From Polytrichum commune (Eukaryota > Streptophyta > Polytrichopsida > Polytrichales > Polytrichaceae), in assembly GCA_950295325.1 (NCBI GenBank), contig OX485809.1, forward strand, positions 41,137,081-41,201,080: a DNA stretch of 64,000 bases, read 5' to 3'. Every line of letters starts with the position of its first letter. The stretch's first letter is position 1. The notes beneath the pieces are model-generated. The model made no database searches, was not told the DNA's origin, and saw nothing but the letters and a program-made list of their open reading frames with translations. Of this stretch, positions 1 to 11,691 are shown piece after piece. Made by a program: the position numbers and the translations under genes.

Positions 1-564
1 ACACTAAATACAATATCTACTAGTGTATGTATAGCCGTGTGGATTTGTGATGGCGGAGCTCGTAACCAATTATCAAGGTCACAAAGCTCATGAAGGCTAA
101 ATCAATGGAGAAAGGCTGGAATCCTGTTTCAAAATTTTGTATCTGCATTGTTTGAACAATTTGGTACACCAGGCAAGGTATCTCCTACATTTCAATAACC
201 GTTGCTCAAGTGTTATGGGTTGCCCACAATTCCAGTTTCAGATTGCGATGGTCTTCAGCAGAACGTCATCAACGAGAGGAATAGAATTTGAATGAGGATG
301 GCGGCAGGTTGCTCATGAAAGTGTGTGAATACCGAAGCAAGCTATGCACAAAAACTCACGAAGTGTCAGTAATAATCAGATACAGGATTAGCCAGGTTCA
401 TAGATTGCTATGAAACTCCTTTATTTGCTCAATCGTGGCAGTTGTATAATTGAATTTGCAGAAATTTGAGGCGAGTTTGTAAGCGAGATCATGAAGGGAT
501 GGATCATGGTTTCAGGTGTCTGAGGCCGAGGAGGACCAAACCTGGTCATGATGAAATTTGTTGC

Positions 565-750
565 AGCTTTCCGCAGATTTCACCTTTCTGCAATTGACCA
601 TCAAGTGCGGCGTTCTTGTTAGAGTGTGTGCTATTTTGCACTATTCATTCTATTCGCCTGAATTGTGGTGAAGGAGAGGTATAGTTCTTTGTATTTTTGA
701 CTAAGCTAGCTTTGGTTTTACAGTGTTGATTTGTGTTGTTTGTTGTATTA
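565..750 (+). repeat. Repeat segment with inverted copy at 19,875-20,060
   Basis: Shared blocks include AAGTGCGGCGTTCTTGTTAG, a stretch reading CTATTCGCCTGAATTGTGG, and CTAAGCTAGCTTTGGTTTTA. The same blocks occur in the same order in reverse complement near 19,875-20,060. The two copies are diverged but alignable by eye over about 180 bp. It may be a fragment of an unclassified mobile element or an old segmental duplication. Confidence 0.65.
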
Positions 751-1017
751 AAGAGGTTTTGGGTGGGATGTTTGTTTTAGCACCCTCTACCTTATATCAT
801 GCACATGCCACACCTTCTTTAGAATATCTACAATGGATATTGTATTTAATGTTAATAATTCTATTACTCCTGATCAAGACAATTAATTGCAAACTGCACA
901 TGTACTGGTACCAACACTAAATGTAAACGTAATATTAACTTATCAAATCTTGTGGGCATTGAATATTTATAAATGTGCCAATTACTGTCACTTACTAAGT
1001 GATTTTTCATCCAAATT

Positions 1018-1192
1018 TCAATCATCCATGTGCTTTTGACGAAATCAATTTCCAGAATTGCTGAAAAAAAAGTGATCAGGGTACAGTATGAACATAAAGA
1101 GAGAACACGCCTGATACTACTGCCGGTGAAAGGCAAATGACAACAAAATCTCCCTTCCCCGAGATGATACATGTGGAGGTGAATGCAACTAG
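1018..1192 (+). repeat. Repeat segment with direct copy at 21,530-21,690
   Basis: The segment containing GTGCTTTTGACGAAATCAAT, ATGAACATAAAGAGA and GATACATG..GATGAATGCAACT is repeated in the same orientation near 21,530-21,690. Both copies lie roughly 1.0-1.5 kb downstream of the stop codon of a minus-strand host gene (LLG and the E2 gene). The homology is therefore either a repeat family or a shared duplicated flank. Confidence 0.6.
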
Positions 1193-2201
1193 AAATAGTT
1201 TTTCTTGAGATGCTCGAATCTCGTATAAATTGTTTAGGGTTTATGTCTCAGAATGATGTTTGGGCTATGTCACTCGTCCAAGACGCTTAAGGACTTAAAT
1301 AAATTATTTTTGCATATTGCTGTGTATGCTAGCCACTCTTCCTAGATGAAGGAATGAAATCAAAAGTGCAGCTGCAGGTACAACCTTCATCACCATGATG
1401 CAAACGCCACCCGAACACAAAATCATTACCACTCACCGCACCTCAGATTATAGACTCGCCATTGAATACCGGTTTGTACTTGGCTATCCCAATCCCTAGA
1501 GACAACGGATTGTGCCACTTTTGCTCTGTGTCGAAAATGACGCGCACTTTGTGTTAAGAGTGTCCTCTCTCCCTCGAAGATAAGGTCCCTTCACTAATAG
1601 TGACATTAGCCACTACACTCCTCTACTCTAGGGAGTCAGCCTCGTGAAATACACCATCTCTGGTTTTCCGGACTTTAAAAATCGATTTCGTTTGATTTCC
1701 TTACCATATCTACTAGTCGCAAAATGCAGACTTTAAACTCCTCGATGTTGTGAGGGAGTGAACATTAGTATGTACATGATGTGGGAGCACTGAAGCTCCT
1801 AATGTCAATCTCTGATGGAAAATACACAACGGCCACATGTTGCCCACAATAACACAAACTCTGCATTATCTCCCAAATGTCCAAAACGATTGGGGATTGT
1901 TTAAATTCTAGAAAATGTTGACTGCCACGTCTGATGAGTATTCAGATCAGATTTCTGGTAGAACGGGACTGCAAAATGTCCCGAACTCAGGCCACCTATC
2001 TGTCTGTTAAAATAAATTTGCAATGCAAGCATGCCTACATAAAAGGGACATTTGTGTCTGACAGGTGAAATAGAGTGGAGCTGTTCTTTTAACATGGTCC
2101 ACTCTGATCACATTCGCCAGTTTTCATCACACACACGAAGCAAAAAGCTGCCACCCTGATTGATATCTGTGGGAGAAAAACAGCCAGCACCTCGACGACC
2201 A

Positions 2202-4996
2202 TTAAAAAATAATTGCCAAAAGACTGAATATCATCAAGATGGTAGAACATGTCCATGGTGTATGAGTGAAGGCACCAGAAGGAAGGGCAGGGGCTGGAGC
2301 TGGGGCCACGGGACAGGGAAGGCCATCCGCATTACCTTGACAGAGACTTGAAAATAGCGCCGCTGGATACTTCCCGGCCATAGTGAGGTACGAGAACAGG
2401 TTGGTTGCACAGTTGGTTGCAGCGTTGTTGATGTAATCCGCGTATGGGCACGCAAAGTCGACAAAAGATGTGCAGCAAAGAGTCGTGTTAGGGTCTGTCC
2501 CATTGCAAACACTCGTGATTGAGGTGTAGTTCATGCTCGCAAAGTCAATTGGGCATTCTGTGCAACAAACAAGAAATCAGTGTGAACAGCACTTTTTCTG
2601 TAAACTATAAACTAAGAAGCTCATGGCTTACGGAGTCACAGCATTGTATCAATCAAGCTAAGTTACAGTTCTGTTCTTGTATTGTATATCAGAGAAAACA
2701 GATACAACAGACTTCCCTTGTTTCTTTCTCATTCAGTTATGGATGCTACAGTCAGTGACAACAAAACACAACGATTTCATAGCAGGTCCTAATCCTTGCC
2801 TCTCCCCTTAGCTTGAGGGCAAATTTTTGGACTTTCCAATGTGACCTAAACCCTAAACCCTAAACCCCCTATCAAAGTTTTCGCACTGCAACCCAAAACA
2901 CATTTTTCATAAAATGATGAATTAGGTAACCATTGTAGGTGATTATAGAATATTTTCAATTCGCCAACTTGCATCTCTGCACCTCTGTCCAAAAGAAGCA
3001 TTCTCGTCACTTAAGAAATACAGTGAGGACACATTTGACACGATAAATGGGTTTGAACAGATGAATTTCTGTGAGCCGTATGTAAAGAACCTCATGCTTT
3101 ACAAATGAAAATACTGTGAATCAAGCTAGCATTATGTTCTTTGTATTGTAGAATAGTAGGAAACATATAACCATACTGGACTCCCTCTTGCTGCTTTTTC
3201 ATTCAAACTTGGCAGTGACAATAAAACAAAAAAACTTCTGAATTCATCTTTCTGCAAGGGATGCCAGGTTCTAAGCCCTACCTCTCCCCTTAGCTTGAGA
3301 GAAAAGATTTGGACTTTCCACTGATGTCCAAAGTTTCTGAAACAAAGGCAGGGTACCTTGCTAATGACAATTTGAGACTTAAAACTTTGAGAGACCAAAG
3401 TCCAAACAACTGGAACCAATGAATGTCTTTGGTGAACTAAAATCGGAGGTGGTTACAGAATCTTTTCAAGTAATCATGAATCACTATTACCAACCCTAAT
3501 TTCTTGTCACTTCTTGAGAAATTCAGCGAGGACACATTTGTCCAGCCCTTTCTATGCTTAGTGGAACATAGAGAACACTTCAAGACCCTAAAACAAGGTT
3601 GCTAAACCCTCAACTCTGCCCTGATGTTCAATATGGTCAGTTAGAATAACTTACGTTGCTTGGTCTGGAGCAGATGCCTTTGCATCAATGAAAAAACCTC
3701 CGACACGCTTTCAACATCCTCAACGAGGCTTTGGTTGTCTGAAGTCCAAGATGCATTTTTGCCCCATTGCCACGGTTAGGATTACAGTCCACAGAGGACT
3801 TTCACATCCAGATCCATATGCAAAATTGCAGAACCACAAATAAAAAATCATCTACTTCATACAGCCCAGAGCACTCAATGTTGCACTTCGAGTTGACCAG
3901 TCTAGCTTTATAAGATTCTACTTAAAAGTAGACTTTCAGTAGACTTTCAGAACTGTGAAGATGTGCCCACAACAATCATAAATCCCATCCTTGATTCAAG
4001 AGCTTCTCATTGCAGCTCCAGCAATTTCTAAAAGAAAATCACTCGTGACAAATATTTATCCACTCTGTTAATTTTATGTGTTTTCCAATGCAACCACAAG
4101 AGGCTGAAAGAACCAATGCTCTCACCCTAATTCCTCCCCTGCTCTATCAATCTGAACGTCACAAGCACACAATGCACAAGATCCAACTAAAGGCCAAAGT
4201 TAAGCCCATCAAACACCGAAATTTCCAAAAACAGGAAGGGACAAGTGACTCCAAAAAATTCTACCCATAAACAGACTTCAAGGACTGTGAGGATGTGCCC
4301 ACAACAAGCATATCTTTCAAACGTCATTCAAAAAATTATCAACGCAGCTCCACCATTTCCTGAAAAAACAACCCCCACACAAGGAAATGTGCATCCACCA
4401 TTCACTGTTTCGACCATCTTCTATCTCTACTTGGATCCGAATATCGTGTAACCAACACAACTCCAGCTCTCCTTAATTCTCCCAAGTTCCAACCCACCAA
4501 TCTCAACCTCACAAAATCCCACTTGAACCCCAGAAAAACCAAAACCTCACAACAAGGACGAGAAACCTCAACAGACTTCAATGACTGAGAATGTGCCCAC
4601 AAAAATCCTAGCTTCTCCTATCCTTGGTTCGATAACTTATCATTGCAGCTCCACCACTTTTAGAAAAAAGATCACACATAAGCAAAATATGTATCAAACA
4701 ATCACTGTTGCAAGTGTTTCACATTTCCACTCGGATCCGAATATTAGATACCACTAATACTCTTATACGTCTCCCAGATTCCTACGACACCATCCATCTC
4801 AATCCCAAAACCCTACAACCCCACAATGCACAAAAGCTAACAAAAGTCCCAAACTTTAACCCCGCAAACACCAAAATCTCCCATTAAATTCACAAGAGAA
4901 GAACTTAAGATAAGATCCACCTGCTGATGAAGAACGCGGGGCTGCAACTACAACATAGAGGAGAAGAACTGCGATTACTAGCGTAGACCTCGCCAT
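2202..4996 (-). CDS. LLG: LORELEI-like GPI-anchored protein (LLG family), 143 aa, two coding exons
   Basis: LLG proteins are small GPI-anchored cell-surface proteins that chaperone FERONIA-type receptor kinases and help them bind RALF peptides. Exon 1 (4,996-4,921) starts MARSTLVIAVLLLYVVVAAP, a clear signal peptide, and ends in phase 1 at G|GTGGAT. Exon 2 (2,557-2,202) begins after ...TTGCACAG and restores the codon, giving E-CPIDFASMNYTSITSVCNG. The mature domain has the family's eight cysteines (CPID, VCNG, the CC pair, ACPY, NCAT, LCQG, LPCP) and the hallmark DFACPYADYINN and FSYL...GKYP stretches. Possible N-glycosylation sites are NYT, NGT and NTT. After LPCP comes a short Pro/Ala linker and a hydrophobic tail ending LLAIIF, as expected for a GPI signal. 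The 2,363-bp intron is made of tandem repeats. A small extra exon inside it cannot be excluded, but the frame joins without one. Confidence 0.88.
2638..3590 (-). repeat. Two diverged ~480-bp tandem units in the LLG intron
   Basis: The block with CAATCAAGCTAA, CCTCTCCCCTTAGCTTGAG, TTTGGACTTTCCA and AGTGAGGACACATTTG occurs twice, about 478 bp apart. One copy starts near 2,638 and the other near 3,118. Divergence is substantial, so the duplication is old. Confidence 0.7.
2845..2867 (+). repeat. Interstitial telomere-type repeat (CCCTAAA)3
   Basis: Just over three perfect units of the plant-type telomere motif lie inside the LLG intron. Shorter tracts occur at 5,623-5,638, 49,579-49,591 and 59,893-59,917 (opposite strand). 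They are far too short to be a telomere. Confidence 0.8.
3941..4890 (-). repeat. Three diverged ~300-330-bp tandem units in the LLG intron
   Basis: Units starting near 3,941, 4,273 and 4,573 each begin with AGACTT(T)CA..GACTG. This is followed by GATGTGCCCACAACA, then GCAGCTCCA.CA.TT, then, in the second and third units, GGATCCGAATAT. Each ends in an A/C-rich tail. The array reaches almost to the exon 1 donor. Confidence 0.7.
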
Positions 4997-5340
4997 AGCT
5001 GCTGCTCCGATTGCACTCCCCCAAAGTCCGATGACCAGCTCTCAGTGAGCTCAGATGAGCTCCTCCTGCGTATCCAAATGGTGTGTGAATGTGTGAAATA
5101 TGAGTGAGGGTGAATGTATGCTGTTGTTGCGGTGGTAGTGGTGGTGGTGGTGGTCTGAAGTTGCGATGGCGATGGAGAAGAAGCTCGGAGGTGTCTTCTT
5201 CTCCGAAGTTCTGGCGATGGCGAAGCTGCGCTGAGCGTTGGTTTCGCTGCCAGTGCCACTGTGAAGGAGGCGAGCGAAGCACGGACATAGCATAATCAGA
5301 CCTATTTCCGTGGGACAAAGGGGCCTATATGTAGACATAT
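4997..5340 (-). promoter_or_regulatory. Probable 5' UTR and core promoter region of LLG
   Basis: The region upstream of the LLG start codon is less AT-rich than its surroundings and purine/pyrimidine biased. It contains a (GGT)n tract at 5,131-5,154 and a TATA-like TACATATAGG on the minus strand near 5,330. Placement is inferred from position; no transcript evidence is available. Several overlapping open frames here, on both strands, are products of the simple-sequence composition. Confidence 0.35.
5131..5154 (+). repeat. (GGT)n microsatellite
   Basis: A run of GGT triplets with one TAG interruption lies in the putative 5' UTR/promoter of LLG. Confidence 0.8.
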
Positions 5341-6331
5341 TGACAAAAAATTGAGGGATATAAGGATTTCATATTTTCACGGGCTGCCCGACAAATAGTT
5401 TAAATTTCATGGAACTGTCCGAAAATGGTTGAGGGGTGCCCAAACACTATTCACAATTCACTACATTCTCGCAATGAGGTTCTGCATTTTTTTCATTTAC
5501 AAATATTAAAATATTAGCTATGCTATTAATTGGAGTAGTCTAAGTTGTTATGCATGTCTCTAGGCTAGATGATACAATATGTTGCCTACATTGTTGGCAT
5601 GTGTCAAAAAAGAATGTATTTGAACCCTAAACCCTAAAAAATGGATAGTATTGCACATTGGTTTGGTTACATCATAGACCACATGTTGAACAATAAACAA
5701 CACGCTTTTCATCTTAATCAAAATAATGTGCATAACGCGAGAGCGCGTTGTGTATGCATGAAGGTGGGGGTCCACATCATATTCAAGGTCATCGTACACA
5801 AGGCTTAGGGGTTGGTTCAAGGAAACCAGTGGTTTTTGACTTTGAGTATTCTTCAATATTCAATTGAGGCTAAAATTATTCTTTCTTTTTCTATACCTAT
5901 GTTTAGTCCAAAGGCTAATATCAACCATATAGCCATATGTATGTGCAATAGCTTAAAGTGTTGGTTTAAGCACCCTCTCCCTCCTAAAATTAAGAAAATT
6001 AAATATTTAAAAAATGTGGACTTAGCCCACACATTTTATTATTGGACATTATTTAAATCATATTGTGTGCTCCCATCACAACATGGACTAGTTCTCTCCA
6101 CAACCAAACTGTGTTAAACATAAACATAAACATAGACATTCTAATATATTGCATAGAGGGATCACCAAATTCATAATACATTGTAAATATTGGATAGTAC
6201 TTGTAGTTAGGGTTTTGCTATCACTCTAACTAACCCAAGGAAAACAACCTAGGGTACAAGGTCTTAGGGAAGGTTGAGATAGTATCTATGAGGATTAATC
6301 TCACATTGGATTAAGGTTTCTAATAATAATA
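5341..6331. other. Intergenic, AT-rich, no gene seen
   Basis: Nothing beyond short frames without domains. A two-unit CCCTAAA tract is at 5,623-5,638. The right end abuts the TA target site of a pogo-like element. Confidence 0.5.
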
Positions 6332-6333
6332 TA

Positions 6334-7281
6334 CAGTCAAGACTCTATAAGTGTTACCCCTATAAGCTTTATAATTTCATATATGTTAAGAAAATTTTAT
6401 CTCCCCTACAAAAACACAATTGGTTAGACTAGTGAGTGTTATGTGTTAAGTGTTATAACATGCTCTACTCCCTTCTTTGTTAAATGCACCTCTATAAGTG
6501 TTAATTTTGAGAAAATCAAGGTAATAATATATGAGAGCATACATTTTAAACGTGTAATCACATTTATCCCATATTCTTTGCGAACAATTCAAAAATTTTG
6601 GAGGCACACGGTGTTCTATCGATCTTTATTGAGAGGTAGATAGAGCAAGCTAAGCGCTTGGTAGAGGTTGATGAAGTTGCTACTCTACTTCATCAACTGA
6701 CGTTATTGTCATCTTATAATGAGGTGGGTGACGTGCTGAATGCTCATGAATACCTCAATTATGAGATAGGGTTTGATTTAAACAACCCCTATGAACCTAC
6801 CGATGAGGAGTTTTTGGATATGTATTCCTCATAACATCAAGAAATTGATGTTGATGAGGTTATGGTTTATGTAGTAGAAGGAGTTGTAGGATTTAGTGTT
6901 ATTGAGCATTCTCTAGAGACTTTGAAGAAATACTTTGAACAAAGACCAAATGATGCCCTATCACATATCATGAGCATTCAAGGACTCTAAAAGGGAATTT
7001 CATCTCATCATTTGGAAGCTTCTCATCATACTACTATAGACTCTTTCCTTCAGTTAGTTTAGTTGGAAGAATCTCGTAAAGTTACTACTATATGGATTAT
7101 TTCTTTTAATTAGTTTAGTTGAATTATGTATATCATTTGTACTTTTATTTTTATTTATTTTTTTTTAAAATTTCATTTTTATTAAGCATCGGTATGAATT
7201 CTATAAGTGTTACTTGTTATAATTCTATATATGTTATTATTTTGCTACTCCCAACCTGCAACATTTATAGAGTCTTGATTG
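6334..7281 (+). mobile_element. pogo/Lemi-like Tc1-mariner element (degraded, ~948 bp)
   Basis: Terminal inverted repeats read CAGTCAAGACTCTATAAGTG at the left and CAATCAAGACTCTATAAATG at the right, read inward. They are flanked by a TA dinucleotide on each side (6,332-6,333 and 7,282-7,283). TA target duplication and a CAGT..ACTCTATAA-type terminus are features of plant pogo elements (Lemi/Emigrant). A subterminal repeat, TCTATAAGTGTTA, recurs at both ends. Only the C-terminal part of a transposase remains inside, so this is a non-autonomous or internally deleted copy. Confidence 0.8.
6664..7062 (+). pseudogene. C-terminal remnant of a pogo-type transposase
   Basis: One frame reads EVDEVATLLHQLTLLSSYNE, then ...NYEIGFDLNNPYEPTDEEFL, a stop (TAA at 6,832), and an acidic/helical tail ...EHSLETLKKYF. 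A second stop (TAA at 6,988) follows. The acidic tail after the DDE domain, with a late SLETL-type helix, is typical of plant pogo/CENP-B-like transposases. The catalytic DDE region and the N-terminal HTH are missing. It cannot be translated to a functional protein because of the two stops. Confidence 0.6.
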
Positions 7282-7283
7282 TA

Positions 7284-8794
7284 TGTCTTTTACTTCTTCA
7301 CTCATTCTTCATTAAGTTTAATTCACACTCTTATGGTTCATATGTGTTTTCTTAGTAGTTTGTGGTTATATCCTTTGTGTGTGAATCCCTATCACTCTAA
7401 TTCCATTCTCTATATCAATCATGAAGCTCAAAAACTTGGCAAGTAGTCAATGGCTCATAGTCAAGAGTCAAGACAATGTATGGGGGTAATGTCTTTTGAG
7501 CAACCGCATAGTCTTTAATTGCCATGAATTATGCTTGCGATAAACTCATAGTTAAATTCTCTTAATCCATTTATAATCATCAAGCAAATTTTTATAATTG
7601 TGATCACCACCTTCATCTTCAATAGACCTTGCAACTTGTCTCAAGAATCATCCACACAAGTTAACACAATAACAACGCATCACCAATATAGGGCATATCC
7701 TTTGTTCATATTATTTAGACTAATTTTAGTTCATCAAATAATCCCCACCGGTCACAAACTTACTTTAGTGAGGTAAAATGTTTCCTCTCTCAAGGTAGCG
7801 TTTTTGGCAGCCTGCCCAAAATATCTTAAGTCTCATCATCCACGCATGCAAACTCTTTGTGTTTTCATGACAAGGTGCCGTAGACCTACTAGGATGTATC
7901 CTAGTTGCATTCTTACCCTTTGGTAATGTCTTTCACTCACTTGGTTGACTCTCATCTCTCAACCTAAGGCTTGGCTATGGCCTATTGCCCTCATTGATAC
8001 CAATTGTGTCCATCTCAGGCCCTCTAAATCCATTTAATTCCACTTTGGCTATTTGTTTTCTATCTTCCCATGCTAAAACTAAAACATCTATTAACCACTT
8101 CATTGATCATATTTATATATTTCTTTATCCTTTGTGGATTATTGCCTCATCACAAGCCATTAACTTATTATTTCATCCTCCACCCAAAAGATATCTTCCT
8201 CGTTGCTTGTCTCTTAAAATTATCTCATTGCTCAAGTATATGGCCCATAAACGTATTTAAACTACTCCAAGTGTTGGAGAATCTCTTATCTCATTCCTCT
8301 CCTTTGAGTCAATCACCTACTTGGATTCCAACGACTCACGATCCTACACTTCATCCCCCTCGCATTGACCCTCGTGGCTATTGCCCTAAGGATGTCACAC
8401 TCAAATTTAACTTTGGCCCCCATGACCTTCAATCTCTCTTTCCCGAACATTGACATACAACTCCCTCTTGGACTATCAAAATATTGTCCATTCTCATGAC
8501 TTCATTAAGGTCATGTTGTCACAACTGACACGGTTCATATTGTCTCTCACTCATTTTTCTTCTTCTTTGGACTATCGTCAAAGCTTCTTTATTGACGCTC
8601 AACTTGATTATCACAATCTTTGATGCATTGGTTTTTAATCTTCACAATTCATTGGTCCAAACTCAAGGCAATAGCCACTACTCTCCCACTCAATCTTTCT
8701 CTCTAATTATTACCTTAGATTAAGTTGACTATACTCAAATTTAAATCTAGCAACCTCTAATTAACCTTGAGAGTCCACTTGCATGACTTGATAC
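7284..8794. other. Intergenic, no gene recognised
   Basis: Several frames of 60-127 codons exist at 7,985-8,453, but they are serine/leucine-rich with no identifiable domain. The motif (G)GCNATTGCC recurs irregularly through 7,980-9,680, in both orientations, without a fixed period. Confidence 0.4.
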
Positions 8795-8797
8795 TTA

Positions 8798-9292
8798 GGG
8801 GCAGTTTACACTATGGACCATGAAGTCGTCCCACGGCCGTCTAAGCGATGTGATTGGACGTTGAAGTCGTCCCGGGACGACTTGGGTTTACACCAAGGAA
8901 AAAATGGCAGAGTGACCACAGAGGTTGAGGTCCACAAATTTGTTTTTTTAAGCCTACTCTATCCACTGCCATGGTCCAACGGGTTTTCCGTTGGGACAAG
9001 AAAAAGAGGTGGTCTAGGAAAAATAGCAAGGGCCCATGTCAGAAAAATGCCGTTTTAATGATTTTTTTGGATTTTTTAATGATCTTTTTTCCAACTTAGT
9101 TAATGACTCCACTTTTTGGTGCATGGTCATTCTTCATGGTCCACATTCGGTTTACACCTAGTGAAGGGCCCACGAACCATGAAAACTAATATTTTAGTAA
9201 CTCGGACCATGGAAGTCGTCCCATGAAGTCGTCCCACGCAAAATAGGCCTCTTACGTGGGACGACTTCATGGTCCATAGTGTAAACCGCCCC
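8798..9292. mobile_element. PIF/Harbinger (Tourist-like) MITE, 495 bp
   Basis: Near-perfect inverted termini of about 38 bp begin GGGGCAGTTTACACTATGG at the left and GGGGCGGTTTACACTATGG at the right, read inward. They are flanked by TTA on both sides (8,795-8,797 and 9,293-9,295). A TTA duplication and GGGG..GTTT-type ends are diagnostic of PIF/Harbinger. The motif GAAGTCGTCCC occurs repeatedly near both ends. No transposase is encoded. An older copy is at 36,972-37,530. Confidence 0.88.
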
Positions 9293-9295
9293 TTA

Positions 9296-10014
9296 GAGCC
9301 TTACACATGCCACAACTTCAATCAATTCCAATTGCAAAGTTCAACAATCGGCATTCCATGCATCAAGACAATCACAAAAATAACGGATTTATTCACTCTC
9401 ATGTCAAAGTTCAATCGTAAAGTTTTGGTGTCCGAAGCATTTGGCTCCATCAGAGTACGTCTATTAAGTCTTTGCTTGGGATTACCCCTATCAACTATAT
9501 CACTAATCTCAGTTGTTGAGATTTAGGGTTCAAAAAGCCTATTGCTTTGCTATGATGAGACTATCTCCAATTTTACAAATGAAGATAACTTAATTATACC
9601 TTGGTCAACCTTCTCCTTCTTGAGTTGAAAGGAATTAGAAGGTGGTTACACGCAATAACCAACTTATCATAGCAATAGCCTTCAAATCCTACTATGGATG
9701 AAATTCTAACTACCAAACATTGAATGAAAGCCACCAAACTTTGAGAATTGGCCAGGCTATGGACCAAAAACATGGCTTAAAATACTTATATATAATACTT
9801 ACTATGCAAATTTGGTGCAACACATTTAAATTGAAGGCCTCCTCCTGATACAAACAAATGCATTCTTAAGACAACATGCTTTGAGTGTACTAGTTGTTGT
9901 TGGACATTAATTGAATCCGTGATTGAATCACATAGTAAGCCACCATTACATCATGTTATCTATATAACCAATCTGTGCTATGACTAGATAGTTCATCTAG
10001 AAAATAAATAAATA
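9296..10014. other. Intergenic, AT-rich, no gene seen
   Basis: No coding signal, RNA gene or clear repeat recognised between the MITE and the retrotransposon 3' end. Confidence 0.5.
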
Positions 10015-10152
10015 TGACACCCGTAGCCAGGTACTGGCGTGACTGAGAGCCCGTTAGCTTATTGTTGATCCCGGTTTTCCGTGATGCAGTAATAAGCGTT
10101 ATGCCTCTTACGAGGAGGGCTCGATTGTTATATCCAAGAAAGTTTCTTTCCC

Positions 10153-10920
10153 TTAGGGAATGGGGACATGTGTTTGTTTGTTTTCTAGGTTTCTTTTGTT
10201 GAGAATAATGTATGTGAGGTAATTGATGGCATTTTGGTGGATATTTTTCATGAGGGTTTTGATGGCTAGTTTTGGGATTTTAAGGTGGGTGAGCTTGTTG
10301 ATGGAGTGTTTGTGTATGGCTCCTCTGACTCCGGCTGTGATGGTGATGAGTGGGTTAGTTTTCCATCCGTTGTTTTGTATGGTGTTTACTAGTGGGTCGT
10401 ATTTAGTGTGTTTGTGTGTGATGGCTTGGTCGGGGAATCTGTCATGATAGTATGTGAATTCGATGAATTGGGTTGTGATTGTGGGGGAAGGTGTAATTGG
10501 GGTTGGTGTGTGGTTTGGGGCTCCTATGAGACATAGTATGTCGGGTCGGAGTTTGGCTAGGCATAAGCATGGTGGTTGCGGGCATGTACATCTAAGGAGC
10601 CAATGTGGAATTGTTTTGTCCGGTGACCTATTGTTATTGATGCATGCATTGGTTAGTGTGTAGTATCGGGTGTTTTTGTTTGCTTGCAGGGTCTGGTTGA
10701 TGAGGTGCACTGCTTTGGGGTGCCGAGCGATTCTTAGACCTTTTAAGTATGGGTGTTTGCATGTAGATAGTAGGTGTGGCCACGTGTCTCTGTCATTGAG
10801 GTGGCATAGTGTACAGTTGGGATTGTGGTGTGTAAGGGGCCAAAATATGGTTTTTCTATGGTTACCCATGTATTGTGCATATCTAAATGTTAATGTTTGT
10901 GTGATTTGGGCATTTGTCAC
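10153..10920 (-). pseudogene. LINE C-terminal domain: zinc knuckle plus restriction-like endonuclease motif
   Basis: The frame holds a C-x2-C..H-x4-C knuckle (CTLCHLNDRDTWPHLLSTC) followed by an RH-containing helix, as in RLE-type LINEs of the R2 group. Next comes a CTCPQPPCLC cluster (C-x-C-x4-C-x-C), then RPDIL and IEFTYYHDRF. RPD and IEFT look like the PD and E of a PD-(D/E)XK nuclease; a K-rich helix and GW..NPLITITAGVRGAIH follow. A second, diverged copy of the same domain lies on the plus strand at 13,330-13,803. The domain assignment is by motif order, not by a profile search. Confidence 0.6.
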
Positions 10921-10989
10921 GGTTTTGTCTTTCCAGAAGTGGTTGGAGAGCTTTTGGTGTATTTGGGTGTTCGAGAGCCATTTGTCTAC

Positions 10990-11691
10990 TTATGGGAATT
11001 TGGCTTTGGCCATCGCCGTTTCTCGTGTTTGGTGTTCTTTGGTTATGAATGTGTGGAGATTACGTATGGCTCCGTCGTGCGTGGCTGACGGGCAACTTGC
11101 AAGCCAATAGGGGGTGGGGTGTGTTGTGTGTATACGTGGGGTTTTGGTTGGTTTCTCTTGGGATGTTCCCTCATTGGCTAGGCTATCGGCTATCTCATTC
11201 CCAGTAATTCCGGCGTGAGCACGTACTTCATGTATATGTATGGTGTGTGGGGTCCAATATATTTGGCGTACTATTGTTGCTATTAGCAGTTTGTCCGGGT
11301 GATGGTGTTGTGATGTTGGGTGTTGGATGTGATTATTAATTAAAAATATGCTATTTAGGCTATATGTGAATATGTGTATGTCCTGTTGGGGGGATTTGAT
11401 GTTTTTGATAACAATGAATATTGCGTTAAGTTCGGCTCTTAGTATGTTTTGATATCCTGGCAGTCGTTCGGCTATTCGGGTGTTATTATTAGGGCTATAT
11501 ACTCCCGAGCCTGCTGTATTACCCTCTATATTACCTTCTGAGTTTTTGGTGGGTGGTATAAATGACCCATCCATGTAGTAGCATTGTTGTGGGTGGTATT
11601 TGAGGGGGTGGATGTAATAGTATTTGTTTGGTATGGGTGTTGGGGGTGTGTATGTTGGGGGCTTCCTTCCATGTTTTGGAGAGTTTGACAT
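10990..11691 (-). pseudogene. LINE RNase H domain, catalytic residue lost
   Basis: Motifs in order are YYMDGSFIPP (first Asp), RAELNAIFIVI (Glu), IFTYSLNSIFLI (normally TDSL; the third acidic residue is Tyr here) and VRAHAGITGNEIADSLAN (His and final Asp). Spacing is that of retroelement RNase H, which removes the RNA strand after cDNA synthesis. The Asp-to-Tyr change and the frame breaks on both sides mark an inactive copy. Confidence 0.75.

Larger units (their letters stand above)
1..2201. other. Intergenic region, 3' side of LLG, repeat fragments
   Basis: No convincing gene is visible; short open frames here lack any recognisable domain. The interval holds two segments that recur about 20 kb away: one around 565-750 (inverted copy near 19,875-20,060) and one around 1,018-1,192 (direct copy near 21,530-21,690). 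The part next to 2,201 should include the LLG 3' untranslated region, but I cannot fix its end. Confidence 0.5.
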
